Below are positions 19,250-31,300 of a DNA stretch of 37,739 nucleotides, in pieces. A program made the translations under genes and the position numbers. Where the stretch lies: contig MU835612.1 of the NCBI GenBank assembly GCA_029204225.1, forward strand, positions 1-37,739, given 5' to 3'. Within the stretch, counting starts at the first letter, position 1. Every line of letters begins with the position of its first letter. The stretch is from Diphasiastrum complanatum (lineage: Eukaryota > Streptophyta > Lycopodiopsida > Lycopodiales > Lycopodiaceae). The notes below the pieces were generated by a model. It worked only from the letters and a program-made list of their open reading frames with translations. It was not told the origin of the DNA and did not search any database.

Positions 19250-20715
19250 CATAGAACTCTAGATGGGCGCCACCATGCAAAAGCCAACATGAGGAAGAGG
19301 AAGATGAAGAGGAGAAGGAGGAAGCGTAGTGAAGATATTAGTAGTGGCGCCCTCTCTTATATCTTTTTTTGATAGCATGAAACTGGAGGGAAAGTTCATT
19401 TTTTGAATTTTGAACCTATCAAAAATTATTTTTGCATATACATCATGAGGCATAAGATGACTAATAAAACCACTCGGTTCACTCACAAATATTCTGACGA
19501 GGCACAGTTATATATCATTGAGTATCGTTCATGAGAGAGAGGGAGAGGATGTAGACTTTTTCCATTTGTGAACTTCAAGGCAAACGTGATTAGTTTCTTC
19601 ATAACCGTTTAAAGACCATCCAGTCGTCCAAAGGTATATTTTCGTAACATTTGGAGATATCTGTGGCTTTTATGTAATAAATATTTTTGGGTATATTGAA
19701 ATAGAAGTCGACAGAGGAGTCACATTGTTAAAGTAGAGCTCTATCCCCATTTAGGTAGTTCTTGTATGTTTTTGCCTTAAGGCCTGCACCTTCCATGATG
19801 AAAGGATGCAACATACCAAGAACCCTTGTCAGGAATTTAGTGAGCCCAGAAAAATAGCACTCATGGGCATTCGTGATCCATCTGAAAGAATTTTTATGAG
19901 CTTTAAAAGTGCATAAAAGATAGGGAAATTCCTTCGAATAGATGAACTCATCAGGTATTACATTTCCCATAGTTGCCTTTATATGTTCTATAGAGTAATG
20001 AACATAATTGTTTGATTTGTTAGAAAAAGGTTCAAAGTCTCAACTATCAAGCCTTTCAATTGCAAGAGTCCTAACAAGATTAATACAAATGAAACATGGA
20101 TTATTTTGTGATTTATCAACACCATTGATAACAGATGCTTCTCTCAAATTGGTTGTTATCAATACCACAAGTTGTCCAACCCAAACCAAGTATGATAAAC
20201 CAAGCCAACCACCTTTAAAGTATGGCATGAACTATAGAAAACATAGATATCTAACATTCAAATAGCCCAAACAATCCAAAAAGCCAAAAATGCTTGGCGT
20301 ATTAGGAACAAATATCCCAAAATAAGATCCCAAAAAATTCCTACATGTGCTATAATGTCTAATAGCTAAATGGAAAACTATGGTAGAATCAAATAGGCCA
20401 CTCATGTTTATGTATGTAACCATCATGAAAGTAAACCGCAAAGTAAAATATAATATGCGGGAGCTCAATTCTATGTGATAGAGATGAGACTTAACAACTA
20501 GGAATGCGATCCCAACTAAGAAACCATCGTAGTGACTCTCCTCCAATAAGAGCATATAGCATAGTAAGAGCATTGAATACATATGGTAATTTAGACACAT
20601 GCCAATAGCAATTGCAAAAACAAAATAAGTCATCACAAACAACCAAGCATGCCGAAATTGTGCTTCGCCTCTGAAACCAGCTCACAATGGCATTTAGCTC
20701 CATCCCACTTTTCCT
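19250..20715 (-). pseudogene. Unusual reverse-transcriptase-like protein (Penelope/telomerase-like motifs), decayed
   Basis: Blocks in order down the minus strand: SLRWFLSWDRIPSC (about 20500), LVVKSHLYHIELSS and SYFGIFVPNTPSIFGF (20232-20540), MPYFKGGWLGLSYLVW (20170-20228), CFICINLVRTLAIERLDS (about 20040-20100), IPDEFIYSKEFPYLLC then FKAHKNSFRWITNA and LTKFLTRVLGML (19760-19965), and FNIPKNIYYIKATDISKCYENIPLD split across two quoted parts: FNIPKNIYYIKA and TDISKCYENIPLD (about 19630-19700). The last looks like RT motif A (D...CY..IP), close in style to telomerase and Penelope RTs. FKAHK...RWITNA resembles the Penelope LPKIHK...RPIVS region. Two or more stops and shifts break it. A Tyr-x-Asp-Asp box was not located. 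Family membership is inferred from motif resemblance only. Confidence 0.55.
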
Positions 20716-22397
20716 ATGTGGCCTTTTGTGTCTACCATGGTCGAAAGCTGCAAAAAATCCAAATCACAATGCTCAGGCTTATAAGAACTGCCAGATGAAA
20801 GATTTCCATGAGTAGAAAGCCATTTTCTTTTGATTACTTATTAATTCAGCTATCATCTCTGGTAATATTACCTTTTTGGACGTCCCAAGAAGAGATACAT
20901 CAGATAACGTCTTTCCACATCTCTTGCTCAGCAAAGTTGCAAATAAAACATGATAGCTATCAAGTGAAAACTTCTAGTGTTCATGATCACATAAAAGTGC
21001 AAGCACCCACATGTACAGGAATATGTCTTGATTTTATCTTACAAGAGACCTTGATGATTGAAAAAGGTGAAAGATAAGCAAAGCCTCTCACTTCAATTTC
21101 TTCAAGGTGGCCAGAAATGGTACTAGAAAAGCATTCAAATATAAATTAAGAACCAACAGGATAAGACAGCAAGAATTTCAATATTTTCATGAAACCAGCA
21201 GGTTCAATGCGTCCTCCATTTCTGAAGAACAAATATAAAAAATGCGCACAATTAGAATGCGGTGCCCTTTATTTCCAACATAAAAACTTTGCCTCCACTA
21301 AAATTTGGAAAGCTGCATACTCTAAAAAATTCATAAGACCCAACCCTTTGAAGCCACCTGAGGCTTTTAGGCAAAGACAGCCTTTATGGTGATTGTGTAC
21401 AGAAGTGACCCGATATCAGAAAATATGGATAACTGGAATAGGATGTCATCCAGGTCTGTACATTCAAAATGCTTTCCTCGACTGTTTGGCTGGTGTATAA
21501 ATATGTAAACTCTACATATATCGCTTGCTCACTTCAATTTCCAAGTTGCTTAAAATTTGGCAATTATTGGATTGTTACCTGAACAGCTTCAAAAATTCCA
21601 GCTTTTTTTTTTATTTCAGCCTGTGCATCATGGAACATTAACTCAAAAGAGTAGTACTTTAAAAATATGCAGTTCAAGCTTTGTTAGAATTGCTTCAAAG
21701 AGCAGTCTATACATTCATAGTTGACCCAGAGCTACATTTAGGTTTCTCACACGAGACATGATTGGGTAATAACTAAGTCTGCAAAAATCAACTGGCAAAA
21801 TCCTACCTTATTATATAGAGTTTCAGTTCCCAAGTTAAGAATGGTGCCACATAATAAGTGTGGTTCAATGACACGGATATGACAAGGATCCAATGACACG
21901 GAAGAATACTGAAGCCTCAGTAGATCAATCAGCAATATTCATTGTGTGTATAAGAAAAGGTTAACTGTTTATATTAGAAACCTGCTAAAACAATCAAGGG
22001 CACTTCCCATGTTCACTTCACCATATGAATCAGCAATGTTCGGTTGACTCTAATCCAGATGATAGATTAGGAACTATTTTCTCTTAGTTTTAGAATTGAA
22101 GAGAGCCCTGAAGATTTCAGCGTTCCTTTTCGTTTAATATGTATCTTCTTCCAAGAGACCTGATTCAGGTAGCAAAACTTAAGCTACCACTAGCTTATTT
22201 TCAAATAACTGGAGATGCTGCAATGTGTCATACAAAACTAAATAGTTTGGGTAAATGTATGACAGTAGGAGCTGTCAACCACGGTTCTTGTATACGTGTT
22301 CTCAGTCGAACGGTTTCTGTAAATTTCCTTCAAAAGGCCGAATGAATATTCTGCCCAAGACTAATAATTTTGGACAAAAAATTGTCCGTTTTGTTGA
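20716..22397. other. Intergenic / 3' flank of the kinase gene
   Basis: No convincing coding frame. The right part should hold the 3' untranslated region and polyadenylation signal of the minus-strand sphingosine kinase gene. An AATAAA-like site on the minus strand is present near 21605-21615, but I cannot say it is used. A T-run (about 21603-21612) accompanies it. Confidence 0.4.
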
Positions 22398-25300
22398 TTA
22401 TACAGGAGAGAACACTGTGGCAAGCCCTCTCAGGATAGAGACGTCTATTGTTGGACCATATAACATAAGATCTTTGCTACCGTCACCTTCTGCCCCAACT
22501 CCTCGAGCGACTACTTCTCCATCAAGGTCGATGTACCCACCTTGTACATCACTACCAATTCTTCCACCTGGGGATAGACGAAAGGCTTTCACCTGCAATA
22601 ACAGGAGCACATACTAGTATTGAGAACATTATTTTCACCAGAAACTTAATAAGCTTGCTAAGTTTGGATTTCTCTCTTGCTCTCTGTCAGAGACATATCA
22701 AGATAAAATATACTATACAATAATCACTTTAGTACAAACAGATACTTTCACCATTCGCTTTCATTTACTGGACACTTATAACCCAGACGGCTTCTAACAG
22801 AGAAGTTCATTTGGTACAATATATTACAGCAGGGTTCCAAAATAAGCCACGGGCCAATTTTCAGAATCCGTGATAAAAAGCACAAGAGATTTTTGTCGCT
22901 GCTTCCTGAATCAACAATAGAAAGGTGCAAAGGGACAAGAAATTCACTGCCCTTGAAGCAAATCAAGTGATTTCTCCCTGCCTTTGGTACAAATTTCTTT
23001 CTGGAAGCTGTTTTTCAGGTCACGGCTACTGTAAACATTTTGTGTCATTCATGTTCACTAGCATGGCACCTCGAGCATTATTTGGGATGAACTCCAACAT
23101 GTCTTATCTTTTAGAACTCTTGAAAGTAGCCTTTGCCTTCCTTGAAAGACAACCTTAGACTTCAAGTTTCTTTGACAGCTACATAACAGTTGATCTAGCA
23201 TCAAAGAGAACTAAATGAAAACTTTAATTTTCCCCAAGCATGTGACTTCAACATTTCAACAACGAAGATTTATGAACGTGATCAAGGATGGTTTGATGCC
23301 TTGATTCAGGTGAGGAAGTTGATGGTGGAACTTTAGAAAGCTTGATGCAATTGTACAAGAATCCTGTCAATGGGTTGAATACAAGACCTTGAGAGCCAAA
23401 TGCAAAGTAAATGATCAAGTGATCTTTAGTTTGATTGACAGTGGCAGTAGTTATTTCATGAGTATGCTTTAGCCGCTAGATAAGTGAGAACGACCAAAAA
23501 TCCAATATTCAAAGGTTTCCAGAACTGGCATGCTCTGCTGCTGATTTTCAAATAGGTAAACCAACCTAGAAGAAGAACAAATCTTTGTTTTGAAGTTTTG
23601 CAGCACAAATGTCAAATACGCTTGTCCTTCAAGCTTAATGTAACTTTTGGTACAATATACATAATTATATATCAAAGAGGACGTCATTTCCTTTTCAACA
23701 ATTAGAAGCAAGAAAAGGACAGGAAAGTGAAACAACGACAGTGAAACTGCAGGAGGATAGCATTAAGGCCTAAGACAATTATAAGCATAGAGTTGTGGGC
23801 AAAAAGTAGGATTTGGGATCTGGAATAGAGAAGGAGATTTTTTTAAAATGAAGCTGTATGTCTTTCCATATACAATAATGATTTGGCAACAAGTTCATAC
23901 TTGAGCTAAGTTACAAAGTTGGGGCCCTAGCAAGTTCTAGCAGAGCTTTTCTAGTGACATCAGCATATGTAACATCATCCAAGTCCAGAAGTTAGACTGT
24001 ACATGGACAACGAAAATAGCATGCCGCACTATACTTTACCTGAACAAATATTCAGACTCTTAAGTACTCAAATTTCATCAACAAATTTTGGTACAAAAAG
24101 TGTAGTATGCAGTTGTAAGAACAAATTAGCTCTTTCAAAGATGCTAACTTGACATGCCAATACAAAACAGTAACATTGATAGAACTATACAAAAGAGCTC
24201 ATATAAGAGTACTACCTTGACGTACTCCAAATACTTCGATTTCACACTATTCCCATTTTGCATAGTCATAAGCAAGTTCAAAAGAGTCCACTGAGGGCAA
24301 TCTCGTAGAATAATCATGTCCAGGCAGCCATCTGAAAACTGACAAAATAAATTCACCTGGGATTTAAAAGTAATATCCTACACAAGAAACTGCCTCAAAT
24401 CAAGGTTGATATGACAAGCACACTAAGCAGAGGCTTAAAACTTAACTATGATAACAAGACTTCATTCGAGGATCACATATTCTGCAAAATATTCCTTGTT
24501 TTTACATTTTAGAACAGGCTTATCTCCTATAAGAGCTAGACATAATATTCTTGCATCAATCCCTTTACATTAATGTTAGAAAGCCCCATATATCATGGAA
24601 TGCAATGTAAGGATGAAAACTTAGGTTGTGTCACATGCCTGCAATTCATTTGAAAATCCAGAGTTGAGATACCTTGGAACACTAGTTGCATTGAAACCAT
24701 AAGATACCCATTCCGAACCTTTTGGTATAGAACCTTCCATTCCATACATACGAAACATTAAAAAAATTTGATTTTTTGTTGAGATCAAATTTTTACAAGC
24801 CGATTCCTTTTGAGGGGCCCCAAAAACTTATGTTCAAAATTAGGACATTTATGAACATTGAATCTAGAGTAAATGAGATTGTTTTGTAAAGTAAATGAGA
24901 TTGAATGCGGATAACTAACAATAGCTTTTGACAAGCCATACCATAAAAGCTACCTCAACATGAAGCTGACCCAAGTCAGGAGTTTTCATGTTTGAATGGA
25001 TTTTTTATGTCTAAATAATTTATTTAGGGCTGCCCAATGTCATTCCCTATTTTTCACTACAGTTAAATTTCGGAACAGAATGTGCTTCTATGGAACCAGC
25101 CCAAAACATGGAATATATCGTTCTGCATGAATGGGATGTATTACATTGCATACATATGGAACTTAACAAAAAAAGTTTTCTGAGGGCTGGTTTTTTGCTA
25201 TCTAAGGCAGCCACTTTTTCTAAAAAGCTCATTTTGCAATCCCAAAAGAGGTTTTTTGGCTATTTGGTCGTTTTAAAAAACTTTGTTCATAAAAATAACT

Positions 25301-28300
25301 GCTTTTGCAAGTTCCAAAATACCAAGTTTATACGATCACAACTTACAAGTGCCAAATCTATCCCTAAAGAGTTCATGTTTGCCAACTCGGTCTCTAAACA
25401 GCATTATTGCTTAGTCGATCCCTAAACAGGTTGTTTCGAGCACATTCTCAGGGTTCTATACAGGCCTGGGGTTGCCAGTGCCCCGGGGGGGGGGGTGGAT
25501 AACCCAAATTACAGATAGAACAAGTTTCTATTCCCCTAAATCATTGATTATGCATATAGAATATATGTAGACAAACTGTATACTCCATGATTGTATACTA
25601 CATAAAGTATAAGATCTAGATATGTGTGGATCTCTGAATCATACAGCAGCTTTTTGGGAGCTCTCTTTGCAACCCAAAAGGCTCACTGGTTCTTCTTTGA
25701 GCAGATTATTTATGTAGGTATATGTACTAGAATGGTGGCAATTTTGGCATCTTCATTTATTAATGTTCTTCAGCTTGGTTACAGGTTCTAATATTTCAAT
25801 CACAACAGGGATTCTCTTCTGTCTAACATTTACTACCTTGTGTATTTATTATTGAGTTGATATACTTGCCTACAACTGTCTTTTTAAGACCTACCACCAT
25901 CCGCTGGGGCATGTACATTTTCGTTCAATTTTGAGAAGTGTCGAACTGCAGTTCCTGTAACATAGACCAAAACAATACTAATACACAAGCACTAAAGCTC
26001 AAGTTTGAAGGATTCCCCCAAATTGGATACATTTACCTCTATATAATCTATACCATATAGATACATACAACGGTATTATTACAACCATACTAAATAAATG
26101 CATAAAAAGTAGTCATGTTTCTTCTGTACATAGTGGCTGGATTCCAGATCAATAAAATTGCAATTACTACAAAGAATTAATTGCACTTTCAACTTCAGTA
26201 TTAGCCACTTGACAAATTTTCAAAGGCCAGATTTTTGCAAGAGTATTGTTTAATTAGCTCCCCTACCAAATCCCACCAAAAAAGATTTACAATAAAAAAG
26301 CATTATCAGAGCTTTTGAATGCTTTTGATGATTCTTGCTTTTGCACATCACATTTAATTTGTGTATGGCTAAGGGCATCAGCAAACCAGCTGCCTTAAGT
26401 CTTTCAGCTTTATTAACTTGGCATTGACAGAATGCCTGACACATAGCTCTTACCTTCGCAAATGGTGCAGCCAAAAAATCCTGGCTTGCCCAAGGAACAT
26501 TTTGTAATGAGACCATGATAAAAGCCCCATCCATATATCTCCAATCACTTGTATACTTTCCATTTTTGTGTCTAATGTCACTGTGGTTTCCTTCACTTTT
26601 GACTTCTGCCTCTGAGTGTAACTCTCCCGTGTAAGGTCTACCGGTTTCTTCATATCCAGGTGCAGGAAGATAGGCTAATTTGCCATCATAATGTCGTAAC
26701 CACATGATGCGCAACAGGGTCTGCTAGGAACAAAACAAACTATTAACAAAACGAAGAGGTGAAAGCTCAAAAAGATTTGTAAATTGCAAAATCTATTTTC
26801 TGCTGTCTACAATGGCATAGCCACCCTGACTTGATGAGCCATCAGGTGCTTCAATAGAGCTGATAAGTAGACCACCAGGTGCTTGCTTACCAATTTACAT
26901 ATTGTGCACATATACAAATCTGCCGGAAAATCGAAAAAATAATAATGGTTCATGTTCATGTTCAATGGTGCACTTTGAAACTGTGTTATGAAGTATCATA
27001 CTGTTTCAGGCTACATTTGCAAAGAGGCTACCTACTGCTTTGAAGTCAAGCTTATAAATAGCATACTTCAAAGTTTACACTTGAATGATCTGATTCTTCT
27101 CCTTTAAATGCAGGAGTAGAAATGAATTATGTCAGTGCTTATCCACACTCACAAGATTTTGGAACTTTTACATGGCCCTTTTCTCTGCCAGTAAATAGCA
27201 TCAGTTAGTTCATAAAATGATGAGACTGAGCATAATGTCAAAATATAAAAACTGTTTTGTGTTGTAAAATCTATCCATGAGAAGTTAAGTCTGGATTGAA
27301 CGCTTTCATGGATTTGTAGATTATAAGACAAGTACACTCTTGCCAAAGTTGATTTATAGAACATTAAAAAAAAGGATGATTGTGGGCAATAAGATGGAAA
27401 CCTTACATAGAAATCAAGTCGAAGGCTGCCCAGCCACCGAAATTTTTCTGACTCAATATCAACATCGGCAATAAATCCTGATAACACAATTGCAATGAAA
27501 GATATATAAGGGTTTCATATTAAGCGTGTGGCTTAAACGTTCCCAAAAAAAACCCTAGTTTAAGAAATTTGGCAACAGACAAAAAACACTATTACCCCAA
27601 GTAAGCAGTAGAAGGCTGTGAAATATAACATTTCCTTGTACAACCTTTGCTACATCAAGGGATTGTGTGTGACCTGCAAAACATTTTGTGAATTTAACAT
27701 GACGAAAGGCAAAATGTAACATAAAGAGCAAGTTCTCAACATGAGTGCGTGGAGGATGTTTCATCATCATGACGAGTGCTGTTCACTGCTGGTGCAGATA
27801 ATATGATAAGTTGTCACTAACCAAACAACAGCAGAAGGCCAAAGCCTCTAAGACTATTACTCTGCCTAAAGAATGAAAGTGACTGACAATAACACAGATT
27901 AAAGAGCGTGTCACCTCTAATAACAGCAAAAGTTGCATTTGAAGCATCACAAGGCTCACCAGCTGCATCCAGCAAAGATTTGGCCATTCCATTTCCTGTA
28001 CCTGATATTTAGAATGCAAGTTAATTTTACTAACAATACTATATAGATGTGTAGACACAAGATAGGTGATACAGTGACTAATATCCTAATCACTTGTAAC
28101 ATAGAATTACACAACTTTTGAGCATTCCTATTCACTATGTACAGATCAAACTAGTGACATTTATGAGCTAGATTTCCAAAACATATTCATACTTTAAGCA
28201 AAATTTTCAATAGGACTAATTAGGATCAATTCCCAAAGCTTTAAATTGCCATTCCTTGTGACTATGCTTGAGGATCTATCTCTTCTGGGATAAACTAATG

Positions 28301-31300
28301 AATGATGACATTGCCAACATATTTAGAATCTGTCTAAATTTCAATGGATAATCTTGTTGTTTTATGGACATAGTTCACATAGTAGCCCCATAGTTTTAAG
28401 AAGGAACCATGCATTTAAACATGCAAGAAGTTTCTTTTTTTTTTTTTTTTGGATTTCTAGAATGCTCATTCCAAAACTTTGTGCTTCAGAACGTCGTTCT
28501 TAGCATCGATCCAACCAGGACAACACCACATCAGGATGACAATCCTTCTTATCACCCGAGAAAAACTCTGGGTTGAACATGGGGTACATGACGGCAGGCC
28601 GGGATTGGCTTAAGCTTCACCATTCTTTCTCAATTGCCTCATGTTTGGCTTGCATTTGCAAAATTTGATTCTACAAAAGATAAATGGCTTAAACTAACTG
28701 AGCAGAATCATCTTGAGACAACGGCCTTGGTGAAGGAATTTCCTGCACTAGAGGGCATGGTAGGGTCCATTTCGCACTAAGAAGGGTTTGCTAAAAGAAC
28801 GGCCAAAGTTTTGGTAGCAAAAGGTCTTGAGAGCTCTTCAAGAAAGCTAAGCCAAAAGTGAAGCAGGTGAATGAGAGGAATAAGGCCTACACCTCGTTTC
28901 CCAAACCTCTTTTCCACCTCCCATAAGCCATACTAGGCCCCAATCTCGTGTGTGCATGGGCTTCTACCTTAGGTGGCAACCCTTATGGGTACCTCACCCC
29001 CCAAGCCACTAAGTCATCACCCACCTAAGGCCACCTCACCCACATGACCCATGGGTTATGCCTTACCCCCAACTATGAGGTCGCCTCCTAACCTCATAAC
29101 CTTATGACCTTAGGACCTTACCTTAGACTCCTATGGGCACTCTCCATGCCATAGTACAGGTCACAGGTACATCAGGTACAAGGAGATGGAGGGAGAAGGA
29201 TTTCCCTCCTTTTGAAAAATCCTTCTCCAAAAAAACATTTATGTTCATGGCAAGAGGGCTTACAAAGGCATGACAAGGCCTTAAAAAAGACAAAAGGATG
29301 GTTGAGTGAGGAGAAAGGGGCCTCCTCCCTTCTATACCTGCCAAAAGTACAGAGGGGAGGTGTACACTCACCTCCTCACCCCCTCTTAAAAGATTGAACT
29401 TCTTTTAATTTCTTAGTCTCAAGCATTAGTTTGATGTTTTATTTGTTTGTTTTAAGTTTTAAAGTTAAGATTGAAGATTATGTTTAGTCTACAAAGGTTT
29501 ACAAAACAAGGTCTACAAAGCTTTACCAAAACTTGCAAACTTTTGAATACCTTGTACATATATTCTTTGTACTTTCTTGCTTTGCAAAGGTGCATAGCAA
29601 AGAAAGAGTTCTTGCTACTACTTTGCGCAGGGAAAGCCCAAGCAAGGCCCACCGTACGTGCGTGCGAGCCTGGCGAAATTTTTTTTTTGGTGGCTCCCCA
29701 AAAAACTGAAAAACAGTCAAACTGGAATATTTTCAAAACAGCCAGAAAACAACATTTCTTTGACGGTTTTTCTAAGCTCAAAACTCGACAGATAAACATC
29801 TATAAAAAATTCAGCCCTTAACTAACATAAGAGGCTCGTTTTCTATCCGAACGATGTCGGAATTGAATGGAATGAAAAGCAAAGTTTTTCACAGCGATCC
29901 CACCATGAAAGGTAAGCTTTCCAATCACACAAACTTGAAGTCTTAACCACCATAATATAGTTAGAATGATTGCACCTTTACACAAAGATCGGTGGCTCTG
30001 ATACCAACTGTTATGACCCCCATCATCAAAGCAGACCTACGTAAGGACACAATCAAGTGACGATGCTCTGAAACTGCCCATCCTAGAGTTACTACCATCT
30101 TACCCCCGTGCGGCGTGCACTGGAGCTATAAACAACCGTCAAACACACTAAGGTCTCCCCAGGCTATCGTGTCCCATACCACTACAACCTAGCTTCAACC
30201 CTCGCATACCTCCATCTGTTAGCAAGATATCATCCTGGCTTAACCACTTGGGAAGAGCTCTTCATTCTCCAGGTGAGAATGAATGCCTAGCTCATGGAGA
30301 CCAACCTCTATATCCATAGTACAGGTGGGGTCATCTCCAACAACATGGTCACGTCATAACCATCGACACACATCGGCTGCGCGCACCGTTCCAGTCAATA
30401 ATGCTGGGTTACCTCACACCAATAGAATATTGACACGTGGCACCAAACGATCTATAGCTCTAGATCAGCGTCTTGTCCCGTATATCGGGACCGTCACCTT
30501 CCCTTATGGGTACGTAACAAGCTGCCAACATCTAAAAGGAGTAATTGGCCTTCTGTTGAGCAGTGAGATGCAGGAAATCAAAGTGCCAAGATCCTTCTAA
30601 CATTCAATCTCCATATACAAGAAGAAGAAGAAGAAGAAGAGGGAGTAGCAATGCTTGAAAGGGAATGAATCACAAATGAATAATGAGTACATATAAATAG
30701 GCCTTCCAAGGGCCTAGACTCTTCCAAACCCTAAGTTCTAGAACCTTCCAAATCCACTACTAATTATAGGGCACCCCCAAAAGTCAAGATAGGGTCCCTT
30801 AACATAATTATACTTGGACCCACGAGTTACTACTAGACCAAAATTGGGTCCAACTTAACTAAAACTGACTTAACATGGTCTAAAAAATAAACCTAACCCA
30901 TGGTTACACAAGTCTCGACCTTTTGGGTCAAAGTAACCTATGGGAAACTAACATTATCATTTATTATTTCTAAAATGAGAGAGATTGGCGTATCATGGTC
31001 ATCCTCTACAAACAATTGAAGTATGATATTGTGCGGCACATGTCCATCAATAGAGGTGCATCACCTACTACACATGACATTGCAGCCTAGAAGATGTCAA
31101 GTAGTAGCATGTTGCTTCCTTTTGTACCCCTGTTTAATGTTTGCACCTAAATGGAATGTCTGTTATGATGACCAATGAGGTACATTGGAGAGTCGATTTC
31201 TTGACTTGTCATTCATTTGTACTTGTAGCCTAGGCACCGAGCAGGCTCCTCATCCTAGGATGGTCGAGAGGAAGATTGGCATTGGCACTGACTTTTCACA

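Noticed and set aside
25475-25500. G-run in intron 8 as a third LINE tail
   Set aside because: It lacks the TTGTGCCAATG and T-rich segments that the other two share, so it is treated as a simple run.
29452-29821. Plus- and minus-strand frames of about 115 codons over the same bases
   Set aside because: Neither shows a domain; the segment is retroelement leader with low-complexity stretches.
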